Part shown: positions 27,998 through 36,948 of the stretch, piece after piece
Layout of the letters: each line of letters opens with the position of its first letter
Position numbering within the stretch: position 1 is the first letter of the stretch
Source: Vibrio pomeroyi
GTDB taxonomy: Bacteria > Pseudomonadota > Gammaproteobacteria > Enterobacterales > Vibrionaceae
DNA length: 64,000 nucleotides
Assembly (NCBI GenBank): GCA_041879425.1
Contig: CP090854.1
Coordinates: 2,790,001-2,854,000, forward strand
Reading direction: 5' to 3'
Notes under the pieces: generated by a model
What the model was told of the DNA's origin: nothing
The model's input: the letters and a program-made list of their open reading frames with translations, nothing else
Database searches by the model: none
Made by a program: the position numbers and the translations under genes

Positions 27998-28016
27998 GCA
28001 AATGATAGTCATTATC
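27998..28016. promoter_or_regulatory. Fur-box-like sequence next to the Zur site
   Basis: This 19-mer matches the classic Fur box GATAATGATAATCATTATC at 16 of 19 positions, counting by eye. It lies between the Zur-like palindrome and trmO, so it could serve either rpmE2-rpmJ2 or the divergent trmO. Confidence 0.55.
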
Positions 28017-28081
28017 AAAAGAAAAACAAGCGAATTTATGATATTTTTCCGCCATAGATCGTAATTAGAGAGCGTCTAATC

Positions 28082-28777
28082 ATGCACTCCATTGAACCTA
28101 TTGGCTTTATAGAGTCTCCTTATAAAGAGAAGTTCGCAGTACCAAGGCAACCTAGATTGGTGCCAACATCCACCTCAAGAGTCAGGCTGGTTGACGCGGC
28201 AAACTGCCTTGAATCTGTTCGTAACATCGAGCAATTTAGCCATGTGTGGCTGTTGTTTCTGTTCGACAAGAATCTTGAATCGGGCTGGAAACCAACAGTG
28301 AGACCACCTCGGCTTGGTGGTAATGAACGCATCGGTGTGTTCGCATCACGTGCGACATTCAGACCGAATGGGATTGGTATGTCCGCGGTTGAGCTCAAAG
28401 GTGTCTCTCAAGAAAAGGGACAAACTTGGTTGGACTTGGGCAGTGTCGATCTCGTCGACGGCACGCCTATCATCGACATCAAACCTTATATCCCCTACTC
28501 GGATTCGATTCCTGATGCATTAGGAGGGTTTGCCGCTGATGAACCAGAAGTGCTAGATGTGAACTTTTCACAGCAAGCCCAAGCAAAACTGGCACAACAC
28601 CCGCAGGCACGCCATATCATTCAGGTGATCAAAGAAGTGCTTGGTCAAGATCCACGTCCTGCCTATAAAAAAGGCAAGCCAGACAGTAAGGAATATGCGG
28701 TAAATTTGTTCGATCTTAACGTGAAATTCGTTGTTGAAGCGCTTTTCATCAATGTAACTGACATTGAACGCTTTTGA
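28082..28777 (+). CDS. trmO: tRNA (t6A37) N6-methyltransferase TrmO
   Basis: 231 residues. It methylates threonylcarbamoyladenosine 37 in tRNA-Thr with SAM (m6t6A). The UPF0066/TsaA fold is recognisable from IGFIESPYKEKFAVPRQ at residues 7-23, WKPTVRPPRLGGNERIGVFASRA and RPNGIGMS, then DLVDGTPIIDIKPYIPYSD. The C-terminal domain (DPRPAYKKGK) is the usual extension. It is followed by proS after 101 bases, the same trmO-proS linkage as in E. coli. Confidence 0.95.
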   Translation: MHSIEPIGFIESPYKEKFAVPRQPRLVPTSTSRVRLVDAANCLESVRNIEQFSHVWLLFLFDKNLESGWKPTVRPPRLGGNERIGVFASRATFRPNGIGMSAVELKGVSQEKGQTWLDLGSVDLVDGTPIIDIKPYIPYSDSIPDALGGFAADEPEVLDVNFSQQAQAKLAQHPQARHIIQVIKEVLGQDPRPAYKKGKPDSKEYAVNLFDLNVKFVVEALFINVTDIERF

Positions 28778-28878
28778 GATCCCAAATAGGCTGATATTAT
28801 ATGCGGCTATATCAGATTTGCTGTTGTCACTCACTGCAGCAAATTTTCTTTTATCAATGATGAAACGGATACCATAGA

Positions 28879-30594
28879 ATGCGTACCAGTAACTACCTTC
28901 TTTCTACTCTGAAAGAGACTCCAAACGACGCAGAAGTTATCAGCCACCAGCTGATGCTACGTGCAGGTATGATCCGTAAGCTAGCTTCAGGTTTATATAC
29001 TTGGCTACCTACTGGTCTACGTGTACTGCGTAAAGTCGAAAATATCGTTCGCCAAGAGATCGATAATGCAGGTGCCGTTGAAATCTTGATGCCCGTAGTT
29101 CAACCGTTTGAGCTTTGGGAAGAGACTGGCCGTTCTGAAAAGATGGGCCCTGAGCTACTTCGTTTCACAGACCGTCACTCTCGTCCATTCGTTCTTAGCC
29201 CAACAGCTGAAGAAGTAGTGACGAGCCTAGTACGTAACGAGATTAGCTCTTACAAACAGCTACCTCTAAACCTGTACCAAATCCAGACTAAATTCCGTGA
29301 TGAGCGCCGCCCTCGTTTTGGCGTAATGCGTGCACGTGAATTCTCTATGATGGATGCGTACAGCTTTGATATCGACAAAGAAGGCTTAGAAAAGTCTTAC
29401 CAAGCGATGCACGATGCTTACTGTAAAGCATTCGACCGCATGGGCCTTGAATACCGTCCAGTATTAGCTGACTCTGGCGCAATCGGCGGCAGCGGCTCTC
29501 AAGAGTTCCACGTTCTTGCTGAAAGCGGCGAAGACCTAATCGCATTCTCTTCTGAATCTGATTACGCAGCGAACATCGAGAAAGCAGAAGCACTCGCTCC
29601 TACTGAAGAAGTTGCAGCGCCAACCCAAGAGATGGAACTGGTTGATACGCCAAACGCAAAAACAATTGCTGAGCTTGTAGAACAACACGGTCTAGCAATC
29701 GAGAAGACAGTTAAGACTCTATTCGTTAAAGCATCTGATGAAGTAGAAGCAGATATCATTGCTCTAATCATCCGTGGTGACCACGAGCTTAACGAAGTGA
29801 AAGCAGAAAACCTTCCACAGGTTGCTTCTCCACTAGAGATGGCTTCTGAAGAAGAAATCCGTGCACTTGTTGGTGCAGGTCCTGGTTCACTTGGCCCTGT
29901 TGGCCTAGAGCTACCATTCATCGTTGACCGCTCTGTTGCTGTAATGAGCGACTTCGGCGCTGGTGCAAACGTAGACGGTAAGCACTATTTCGGTATTAAC
30001 TGGGGTCGTGACGTTGAGCTTGCTCAAGTTGAAGACTTACGTAACGTTGTTGAAGGCGACCTTAGCCCATGTGGTCAAGGTACTATCCAACTTAAGCGCG
30101 GTATCGAAGTTGGTCACATCTTCCAACTAGGTAATACTTACTCTAAAGCAATGAACTGTAACGTGCTTGGTCCAGATGGTAAGAGCGTAATCCTAGAAAT
30201 GGGTTGTTACGGTATCGGTGTTTCTCGTGTTGTTGCATCGGCTATCGAGCAAAACCACGATAAATTCGGTATCACTTGGCCAGACGCACTAGCACCATTC
30301 CAAGTTGCTATCGTACCAATGAACATGCACAAATCTGAGCGTGTTAAAGAAGCCGCTGAGAAGCTATACGCTGAATTAACGGCTATGGGTATCGAAGTTT
30401 TATTCGATGACCGTAAAGAGCGCCCAGGTGTTATGTTTAAAGATATCGAGCTAGTGGGTATCCCTCACACTATCGTTATCGGCGATCGCAGCATGGACGA
30501 AGGTAACTTCGAATACAAAAACCGTCGTACTGGTGATAAAGAAGTTATCGCAATGGACACGGTTATCGAGCACCTTAAAGCTCAACTAGCTTAG
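28879..30594 (+). CDS. proS: Prolyl-tRNA synthetase
   Basis: 571 residues, the bacterial class II type. Motif 2 ([25 protein letters not shown]) and motif 3 ([10 protein letters not shown]) frame an inserted YbaK-type editing domain (about 225-400, with PGSLGPVGL). The C-terminal anticodon-binding domain includes [24 protein letters not shown]. It charges tRNA-Pro and edits Ala-tRNA-Pro. It is the downstream partner of trmO and ends with an intrinsic terminator. Confidence 0.98.
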   Translation: MRTSNYLLSTLKETPNDAEVISHQLMLRAGMIRKLASGLYTWLPTGLRVLRKVENIVRQEIDNAGAVEILMPVVQPFELWEETGRSEKMGPELLRFTDRHSRPFVLSPTAEEVVTSLVRNEISSYKQLPLNLYQIQTKFRDERRPRFGVMRAREFSMMDAYSFDIDKEGLEKSYQAMHDAYCKAFDRMGLEYRPVLADSGAIGGSGSQEFHVLAESGEDLIAFSSESDYAANIEKAEALAPTEEVAAPTQEMELVDTPNAKTIAELVEQHGLAIEKTVKTLFVKASDEVEADIIALIIRGDHELNEVKAENLPQVASPLEMASEEEIRALVGAGPGSLGPVGLELPFIVDRSVAVMSDFGAGANVDGKHYFGINWGRDVELAQVEDLRNVVEGDLSPCGQGTIQLKRGIEVGHIFQLGNTYSKAMNCNVLGPDGKSVILEMGCYGIGVSRVVASAIEQNHDKFGITWPDALAPFQVAIVPMNMHKSERVKEAAEKLYAELTAMGIEVLFDDRKERPGVMFKDIELVGIPHTIVIGDRSMDEGNFEYKNRRTGDKEVIAMDTVIEHLKAQLA

Positions 30595-30657
30595 TAATTA
30601 AGTAACTGAATAAGTCTGTATTGACTAAATAATTGGTTACTCGCTAGATAAACATTG

Positions 30658-30684
30658 AAAGGCTGCCATTAGGTGGCCTTTTTT
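30658..30684 (+). terminator. Intrinsic terminator after proS
   Basis: AAAGGCTGCC pairs with GGTGGCCTTT (two G-U pairs), loop ATTA, then T6. Confidence 0.85.
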
Positions 30685-30818
30685 GTGCCTGTCGTTTCTC
30701 TTCAAACTCCCTTCTATTTATCAGTAGAGTAAATAACGTAAGTTAATCCCCTGTTCATCTTTAAATCCGTATATTGGTGTCATCAACTTTTTGGACATGC
30801 TCACCATTGGAGGTATCG

Positions 30819-31508
30819 ATGGATATCAAAAGCTTACTGAACCAAGCACTTAAATCAGATCTCGTTAAACAAGGCACTCAGAAACTTTCACAAGGGTCTT
30901 CAAGTTTAAGTGGCCTAACTCAAGGCAGCAATGACAAGAGTATCAACAAAAGTACACTCGGAGCCTTCGGTGCAGGCGCAGTTGGCGGAGGACTCTTAGG
31001 TGCGTTAATGGGCTCGAAGAAAACCAAGAAAATGGGTAAGAAAGCCGTTGGTATTGGTGGCGCAGCAGCACTTGGCGCTCTCGCTTACAAAGTCTACAAC
31101 GACTATCAGTCTAAACAAGGCCAAACACCGAATGCCGAACAAGCTCAATTTGATGAGAACGACTCAAACCATAGTGTGCTGATTCTAAGATCGATGATTG
31201 CTGCGTCCAAAGCCGATGGTCATGTCGATGAGGAGGAGATGGCAAAGATCGAGCAAGCGGTCGAAAATATGGGCGCGGACTATCAACTGACTAAACTGGT
31301 CTCTGAAGAACTGCACAAGCCACTCGACCCAAGTGAGATTGCTCAGCTCGCAACTTCACCTCAACAAGCGAGTGAGATCTACTTAGCCTCTTTGATTGTG
31401 GCTGACGAGCAGAATTTTATGGAGAAGGCCTACCTCAAAGAGTTAGCTAAGCAACTCAACCTTGCAGATGAAGTTACTTATCAACTTGAACAGCAGATAT
31501 CTGGTTAA
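30819..31508 (+). CDS. TerB-like / DUF533 protein
   Basis: 229 residues from ATG 30819, preceded by GGAGGT. The middle (about 50-95) is glycine- and alanine-rich and hydrophobic (GAFGAGAVGGGLLGALMG, AVGIGGAAALGALAY), suggesting one or two membrane-associated segments. The C-terminal part (HSVLILRSMIAASKADGHVDEEEMAKIEQAV) is a TerB-like acidic helical domain as in E. coli YebE (DUF533). The function is unknown; YebE is envelope-stress inducible in E. coli. It is monocistronic by position. Confidence 0.85.
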   Translation: MDIKSLLNQALKSDLVKQGTQKLSQGSSSLSGLTQGSNDKSINKSTLGAFGAGAVGGGLLGALMGSKKTKKMGKKAVGIGGAAALGALAYKVYNDYQSKQGQTPNAEQAQFDENDSNHSVLILRSMIAASKADGHVDEEEMAKIEQAVENMGADYQLTKLVSEELHKPLDPSEIAQLATSPQQASEIYLASLIVADEQNFMEKAYLKELAKQLNLADEVTYQLEQQISG

Positions 31509-31713
31509 GCGGTCAATATTAGGCTAATCAATAAATATCATGCTAAGCCGCAAATACACGCTAAGTAGCAGACTAGCAAAGTGATACGCTGAGCATTAAC
31601 AGAATGAGATATTGAGCAAGAACAAACTAACTCTGAACTTAATCAGATCCACTTTGTTTTTGCTTATCTCTATGTGTATATTGAGATCAGTTATCATTTG
31701 GTTAGGTATAAAA

Positions 31714-31917
31714 ATGAAAGTATACGATTGTTGTGATTTGGTGCGTGAACTGTATTCTCAAATTGGCAGTGGCGACCAAGGCTATATCCCTAAAGCGATC
31801 ACCTGCGCGGTAAAAACATTGAATGACCTTGCTGCAGATGAATCTCTTCCTAAAGAAGCACGTGATCGCGCTGCATTTGCCGCAGCCAATCTGCTGATCT
31901 CAGATTTCGAGGACTAA
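31714..31917 (+). CDS. yaeP: UPF0253 family protein YaeP
   Basis: 67 residues from ATG 31714 ([26 protein letters not shown]), matching E. coli YaeP; the 34-codon upstream extension is not part of the family. [14 protein letters not shown] closes the protein. The function is unknown. One base separates its stop from the DUF4250 start, so the two are co-translated. E. coli has yaeP next to rof in the same genomic neighbourhood as proS and metNIQ. Confidence 0.92.
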   Translation: MKVYDCCDLVRELYSQIGSGDQGYIPKAITCAVKTLNDLAADESLPKEARDRAAFAAANLLISDFED

Positions 31918-31918
31918 T

Positions 31919-32110
31919 ATGAACCTCGCTAATTTTGAAAAGATGGATCCAGTGATGTTGATGAGTATCGTCAACATGAAACTGCGTGACGACTTCGGTG
32001 GTGACTTGGATCGAGTGGTCAACTTCTACGAAATCGACAAAGCAGCATTGATCGCTAAACTTGCGTCTGCTGGTTTTGAGTTCCTTCCAGAAGCCAAACA
32101 GTTTCGATAG
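31919..32110 (+). CDS. DUF4250 protein
   Basis: 63 residues: MNLANFEKMDPVMLMSIVNMKLRDDFGGD, then FYEIDKAALIAKLASAGFEFLPEAKQFR, the standard DUF4250 pattern. It looks like a small all-helical protein. It starts one base after yaeP and ends with a terminator, so yaeP-DUF4250 is a two-gene operon of unknown function. Confidence 0.88.
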   Translation: MNLANFEKMDPVMLMSIVNMKLRDDFGGDLDRVVNFYEIDKAALIAKLASAGFEFLPEAKQFR

Positions 32111-32134
32111 TCATTTAAAACAAACTTGATTTTG

Positions 32135-32163
32135 AAAGGCCAACCTCAGTGTTGGTCTTTTTT
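32135..32163 (+). terminator. Terminator after the DUF4250 gene
   Basis: AGGCCAAC / GTTGGTCT stem (one G-U pair) with a 6-nt loop and a T6 tail. Confidence 0.82.
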
Positions 32164-32342
32164 ATTGGTGATACGTATTGGATAAACATGTAGTTAACCA
32201 GTTATAAATTATCTGTCTACATCTATACTTTTATATCTTAGAGTCAACGAACGCTCCTTGAACCGAAGCGTATTGTTGTATAGGCTACCTCAAATAGCAT
32301 ATAAAACTCATCACCCAATCTGATGATAGCGAAGGATTAACA

Positions 32343-32669
32343 ATGAAAAGACTCGGACTTTTGGCAGTTTTCGCTGCAACACTGACTGCAGGTTGCGCTT
32401 CAAATACACAGCAAGACAACTTTCGTGAAGCCTCTTTTGAGCTGTGTAATACCGAAGTCGATATCTACTCAGTAAGCCATGATGAGCGAATTCGTATCGT
32501 CTGTTCTGATGGTTCTAAATTCGCTTTGAACAGCGAAGATACACTAGAAGTAATGCGTGATATCAACATCGACTACTGCGATGGCGAAGGCTTAGGCAAA
32601 TTCAACGAGAGCCGCAGCTACTACTCGTTTAGATGTAAGTCAGGTACTTTACTGAGCATCAAAAAGTAA
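32343..32669 (+). CDS. Putative small lipoprotein
   Basis: 108 residues. The signal peptide has lipobox LTAGC, with Cys18 as the acylation site, then ASNTQQDNF. The mature part contains four cysteines (ELCNTEVDIYS, RIVCSDGSKF, DYCDGEGLG, FRCKSGT), which could form two disulfides in the periplasm. No known family recognised. It is a stand-alone gene flanked by terminators. Confidence 0.75.
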   Translation: MKRLGLLAVFAATLTAGCASNTQQDNFREASFELCNTEVDIYSVSHDERIRIVCSDGSKFALNSEDTLEVMRDINIDYCDGEGLGKFNESRSYYSFRCKSGTLLSIKK

Positions 32670-32690
32670 AACCGATACCAACAAACAGCA

Positions 32691-32721
32691 AAGGGTTGAT
32701 GTGCAAACATCAGCCCTTTTT
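32691..32721 (+). terminator. Terminator after the small lipoprotein gene
   Basis: AAGGGTTGATGT pairs with ACATCAGCCCTT (one G-U pair), loop GCAA, then T5. Confidence 0.88.
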
Positions 32722-32774
32722 AGTACCTGCCTTTCTGCATTCTCAGATAACCCAACTCCATACCGACAGATACC

Positions 32775-32800
32775 AAAAAGGCCCCTAACAAGGAGCCCTT
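32775..32800 (-). terminator. Probable terminator of glyA
   Basis: On the minus strand GGCTCCT pairs with AGGGGCC (one G-U pair) around a short loop and is followed by TTTTT. It would give glyA a 3' UTR of more than 200 nt. Confidence 0.7.
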
Positions 32801-32837
32801 CAAATCGTACTTTCAATCAAATAGCTTAAGTTCAAGG

Positions 32838-32995
32838 AACAGGTGCGGAGTTTTCAGCACCTTTCCCTAAAACAAAAGAGACTCAATGAGCCCCTTTAAA
32901 AGTATTTTTCAAAGTAGTCGTTTGAAATTCTAGGAGAGCACGCGGAGCTTACGGATGTAAGTGAGCATGCTCGACAACGAAGTTCAAATTACTAC
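32838..32995. repeat. Structured palindromic element in the glyA 3' region
   Basis: Nested inverted repeats: outer GTAGT-CG-TTTGAA (32914) with TTCAAA-TT-ACTAC (32983), inner GAGCA (32936) with TGCTC (32968) and CTTAC with GTAAG. A separate AGGTGC/GCACCT hairpin lies near 32838-32864. The sequence resembles REP-like extragenic palindromes that I recall from Vibrio genomes. The gap 32670-33004 contains no gene. Confidence 0.5.
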
Positions 32996-33004
32996 GAAGA
33001 AAAA

Positions 33005-34255
33005 TTAAGCGTAAACCGGTAGACGCTTACAGATATTTAGTACTTTTGCTTTAGTCGCTTCGATAACAGACTCATCGCCCATGTTATCTAGAATGTCACA
33101 GATCCAACCCGCTAGCTCTTTCGCGTCTGCTTCTGAGAAACCGCGACGAGTAATAGAAGGAGAACCAATACGGATACCTGAAGTAACGAACGGACTACGT
33201 GGATCATTTGGTACTGAGTTCTTGTTCACAGTGATGTTCGCTGCACCTAGTGCTGCATCAGCCTCTTTACCTGTGATGTCCTTGTCGATTAGGTCAACTA
33301 GGAACAGGTGGTTCTCTGTAGAACCTGAAACGATGTTGTAACCACGTGCTAGGAATTCAGCAACCATTGCTTTTGCGTTAGCAACTACGCGAGCTTGGTA
33401 TTCTTTGAACTCTGGCTCTAGAGCTTCTTTGAACGCTACTGCTTTACCAGCGATAACGTGCATTAGAGGACCACCTTGGCCGCCTGGGAATACTGCTGAG
33501 TTTAGTTTCTTGTAAAGATCTTCGCCTTCGTTAGAAAGGATTAGACCACCACGAGGACCAGCAAGCGTTTTGTGCGTCGTTGTAGTTACTACGTGAGCGT
33601 GTGGAACTGGGTTCGGGTAAACACCTGCAGCGATTAGACCTGCTACGTGAGCCATATCTACGAACAGGTAAGCACCTACTTTGTCAGCGATTTCACGCAT
33701 GCGCTTCCAATCACAGATTTGAGAGTAAGCAGAGAAACCACCGATGATCATTTTAGGCTTGTTCTCGATAGCCAGCTTTTCCATCTCTTCGTAATCGATT
33801 TGACCCGCTTCATCGATACCGTAAGGGATGATGTTGTAAAGCTTACCAGAGAAGTTTACTGGAGAACCATGAGTTAGGTGACCACCGTGCGCTAGGCTCA
33901 TACCTAGAACAGTATCGCCTGCATTTAGTAGTGCCATGTATACAGCGTTGTTTGCTTGAGAACCTGAGTGAGGCTGTACGTTTGCGTACTCTGCACCAAA
34001 TAGTTCACATGCACGTTCAATTGCTAGAGTTTCAACTTTGTCTACGTACTCACAACCACCGTAGTAACGCTTGCCTGGGTAGCCTTCAGCGTATTTGTTT
34101 GTTAGCTGAGAACCTTGAGCTTCCATTACACGTGGGCTTGTGTAGTTTTCTGAAGCGATAAGTTCGATGTGCTCTTCCTGACGAAGAGTTTCTTCTTGGA
34201 TAGCTGCGAATAGATCCGCATCGTAATCAGCAATGTTCATGTCACGCTTAAGCAT
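33005..34255 (-). CDS. glyA: Serine hydroxymethyltransferase
   Basis: 416 residues. A PLP enzyme that converts serine and tetrahydrofolate to glycine and 5,10-methylene-THF, the main source of one-carbon units. [15 protein letters not shown] carries the Schiff-base Lys, and [21 protein letters not shown] and [11 protein letters not shown] are conserved. A PurR-like box lies about 58 bases upstream, in keeping with control by purine supply in E. coli. It is monocistronic and followed by a long structured 3' region. Confidence 0.97.
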   Translation of the reverse strand: MLKRDMNIADYDADLFAAIQEETLRQEEHIELIASENYTSPRVMEAQGSQLTNKYAEGYPGKRYYGGCEYVDKVETLAIERACELFGAEYANVQPHSGSQANNAVYMALLNAGDTVLGMSLAHGGHLTHGSPVNFSGKLYNIIPYGIDEAGQIDYEEMEKLAIENKPKMIIGGFSAYSQICDWKRMREIADKVGAYLFVDMAHVAGLIAAGVYPNPVPHAHVVTTTTHKTLAGPRGGLILSNEGEDLYKKLNSAVFPGGQGGPLMHVIAGKAVAFKEALEPEFKEYQARVVANAKAMVAEFLARGYNIVSGSTENHLFLVDLIDKDITGKEADAALGAANITVNKNSVPNDPRSPFVTSGIRIGSPSITRRGFSEADAKELAGWICDILDNMGDESVIEATKAKVLNICKRLPVYA

Positions 34256-34312
34256 CTGTATCTCCTGACTCAGATTGTACTGAAAGTTTCAAAAAAACCA
34301 CACAACGACCGA

Positions 34313-34328
34313 AAGCAAACGTTTCCGT
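34313..34328. promoter_or_regulatory. PurR-like box upstream of glyA
   Basis: Contains GCAAACGTTT and matches the PurR consensus ACGCAAACGTTTGCGT at 14 of 16 positions. E. coli glyA is a known PurR target. The rest of 34256-34602 is AT-rich spacer between divergent glyA and yitT with no gene. Confidence 0.7.
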
Positions 34329-34602
34329 CACCGTTTTGATGTGACGCATTCTACATAATTTGATCTAGGTCATAAAGAGCTAATTGCAATTTTATCATGC
34401 AGTTTTTTCATAATCACAAATAAGATTCATCATGGTTATTAAGCTTATCCAACCAAAGATGACGCTTACTGTCAATTTTACGATTTACACCCTGTAAAAC
34501 GCAGATTACATAGGTTTACCTTAATTTTGCCCCTCTAGCTACCGAAAGCTAAGGTTTTTCTCTACTATGCACACCTTTATTGGTTAGGTAATTATAAAAA
34601 CG

Positions 34603-35205
34603 ATGGAAAAACACTCACGTAAAGAAGATTGGGTAGCAATCCTCACTGGCACGTTTTTAGTGGCGTTAGGCGTCTTCTTTTTACAGTCAGCGAACCTGCT
34701 TACTGGTGGCACTACTGGCTTGGCTCTGCTTTTGAGTCAATTTATGCCGGTAACCTTTGGTATTTTGTACTTTATTGCTAATTGCCCATTCTACTTATTA
34801 GCATGGAAACGATTTGGCCGTCACTTCGCAATAAGCAGTGCCATATCAGGGGCTTTAGTGTCTGTGTTTGCCGATCATTTATACTTGGTGATTTCGTTAG
34901 AAGTTCATAATGAGATTTACTGTGCTGTTGCAGGCGGCCTGTTGATGGGCTTGGGTATGCTGATCTTATTCCGTCATCGCTCAAGCTTGGGCGGCTTCAA
35001 CGTCTTGTGTTTGTTCATTCAAGATCGCTACGGTATCTCAGTGGGCAAAACCCAAATGGCTATTGATGCGTGTATTTTGTTTGCATCATTCTTCTTCGTA
35101 TCGCCTTGGGTGATTGCGGTTTCTGTATTAGGCACTGCGGTATTGAACATCGTATTAGCGATGAATCACAAGCCTACGCGTTATTCAGTGAACTACGCGT
35201 CTTAG
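34603..35205 (+). CDS. YitT family membrane protein
   Basis: 200 residues, with about five or six hydrophobic helices (AILTGTFLVALGVFFLQSANLL, TTGLALLLS, AVAGGLLMGLGMLILF and others). The GGTTGLALL and SSLGGFN motifs are characteristic of the YitT/DUF161 family. The C-terminal soluble DUF2179 domain seen in many members is missing, so this is the short form. The transport substrate is unknown. It is divergent from glyA and ends in a hairpin of low T content. Confidence 0.87.
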   Translation: MEKHSRKEDWVAILTGTFLVALGVFFLQSANLLTGGTTGLALLLSQFMPVTFGILYFIANCPFYLLAWKRFGRHFAISSAISGALVSVFADHLYLVISLEVHNEIYCAVAGGLLMGLGMLILFRHRSSLGGFNVLCLFIQDRYGISVGKTQMAIDACILFASFFFVSPWVIAVSVLGTAVLNIVLAMNHKPTRYSVNYAS

Positions 35206-35229
35206 CGCCAGCTATCCAACCAATGAATT

Positions 35230-35261
35230 ACTAGCTGTTTTTCATAACAAAAACAGCTAGT
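35230..35261 (+). terminator. Hairpin after the YitT gene
   Basis: ACTAGCTGTTTT pairs perfectly with AAAACAGCTAGT around a short loop. The tail (ATTTAGCTTTT) is only moderately T-rich. Confidence 0.65.
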
Positions 35262-35294
35262 ATTTAGCTTTTATAAGCTACCCTCTCTTTTCTT

Positions 35295-36803
35295 ATGCAA
35301 GATTACCTCTCTAGTGCCAAAGACACTCAAACCTCGATCTCTATTGAAGGTTTAGAATTCAACCCCGCGACACGTGTCTTAAGTTGCAACGAGCAGGTCA
35401 TCGATCTAGAACCTCGTTCTATTGAATTACTCGAACTGTTTCTGACTAGCGTGGGTGAACCGCTCGCAGCTGAGCAGATCATAGAGTCGGTTTGGCAAAG
35501 TAACTTCATCTCGAAGAATGTGCTTACTAACAGGATCAGCACACTGCGCTCTGTGCTGCAGAAGTACTTACCAGAAAGTGATGCGACTAAGATCTTGGTC
35601 ACCTACCCACGCAAAGGGTACTTCCTTAACCCTAGCTCTGTGAGTTTGGCCAATGCACAGCCCGAAACCCTTGAGGTAACTGAACAGCCTCAACCAAGTA
35701 ACAAGACATCACCGTTTAATCTTTTGTTACTGTCACTCTCTGTTGTGTTGCTGATAAGCACTGCGACTTTAGGCTATATGTTTTGGCATTCTTCAAACCA
35801 AGCCTCAGAGCTTGAACGCACACAAAGGCTGATTCCTAAGGTCGAGCTACTGCTAAACCGTATCGATGCCATTGGAGACAATGCGAGAACGCATCGCAAA
35901 GCCGTTAAAGCGTTGCTGCTTCAACAACAAATTGAATACGCTTATACCGATTTAGCGAATCAAGACGCACCAAGTTACTTCGTAGACCCAATAGACAGCA
36001 CGCCCTTCTTTCCGGGTGCCAAAAACATGCGCACCAGTGATTACCTGCTCAATATTCAATTGAAAGATCAGGAAGTAGATACACGCCTTGCGGCTAAAGT
36101 CAGCCTTATTTATCCAAGTTCAGGCAAACTTGCTTTCCGCGGTGTCTACTCAATAGAGATTGATAACCTCAGTGAAGACTTAATGGAGATAAATAGAGAG
36201 CTAGCGAACTATTTCGCTTTGCCTGCTCCCCTATCACCAGAGTGGTCTGTCAGTGATAAAGAGCTGAGCCGCTTGCTTGACGGGCAAACAATGAAACTTG
36301 ATAGCGTGCCACTCAACGTGATGACTTCAACCTTGCTTGCTCGACAACTGGCTCTGTTTGAGACTGACCACCAGCGTCTTATTAGCTTCACTAGCCTGGT
36401 ACAAACGCGTTTTAAGTTGATTCCCGACGAGCTAAAACTCTGGCTTGGGATTATTCACTTCAAGTTAAGAGACCTGCAAACCGCGAAGGAATTTCTGACC
36501 AATACGGCGGGCAACTCGACCATTGAGAACGCACTTGTCTATATGATGATTTCCCATATTGCTTACAAGCAAGGGGACATGGATAAGTTTCGCCTCAACT
36601 ACATGGAATCCTTAGTCGCGTTATTGCGAGTGGTTCCTTCTGAAGAGTTGTTTGCTCGCTTATCCAAACCTGAGTCGAAATCGACCTGTCTCCAGCCTTG
36701 GAAAAATCTAAAATTGAGCATCAAAGAGCCACTTATTATTAAGCAGTGGGAAAACCTAATGCTTAACTACTGCACGAATGTCGGTCATCAACTTTCCGAA
36801 TAA
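35295..36803 (+). CDS. CadC/ToxR-type membrane-anchored winged-helix regulator
   Basis: 502 residues. The N-terminal OmpR-type winged helix (about 10-115) includes LEPRSIELLELFL, NVLTNRISTLRSVLQKYL and TYPRKGYFL. A Pro-rich linker leads to one transmembrane segment (about 141-164), then a 330-residue C-terminal domain that must be periplasmic. The architecture is that of CadC/ToxR one-component regulators, which bind DNA from the membrane and sense the periplasm. The C-terminal part ends in TPR-like helices (LWLGIIHFKLRDLQTAKEFL). The signal and targets are unknown. A lipoprotein gene follows in the same direction. Confidence 0.85.
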   Translation: MQDYLSSAKDTQTSISIEGLEFNPATRVLSCNEQVIDLEPRSIELLELFLTSVGEPLAAEQIIESVWQSNFISKNVLTNRISTLRSVLQKYLPESDATKILVTYPRKGYFLNPSSVSLANAQPETLEVTEQPQPSNKTSPFNLLLLSLSVVLLISTATLGYMFWHSSNQASELERTQRLIPKVELLLNRIDAIGDNARTHRKAVKALLLQQQIEYAYTDLANQDAPSYFVDPIDSTPFFPGAKNMRTSDYLLNIQLKDQEVDTRLAAKVSLIYPSSGKLAFRGVYSIEIDNLSEDLMEINRELANYFALPAPLSPEWSVSDKELSRLLDGQTMKLDSVPLNVMTSTLLARQLALFETDHQRLISFTSLVQTRFKLIPDELKLWLGIIHFKLRDLQTAKEFLTNTAGNSTIENALVYMMISHIAYKQGDMDKFRLNYMESLVALLRVVPSEELFARLSKPESKSTCLQPWKNLKLSIKEPLIIKQWENLMLNYCTNVGHQLSE

Positions 36804-36948
36804 AGAAATATAAAACATTTAAAAACAAAAGCTTAAATATAAATTAAGATCTTATGTATCTTCATTTTTTGCCCTATTAACTCTCTCACCAATAGCATTC
36901 CTAAAAACATCAGGCCGCTCTAGGCCAACTATATTAGGAATGCTCAAC

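Noticed and set aside
34256..34602. Glycine riboswitch before glyA
   Set aside because: No tandem aptamer-like conserved blocks seen; the PurR-like box is a better explanation of regulation.
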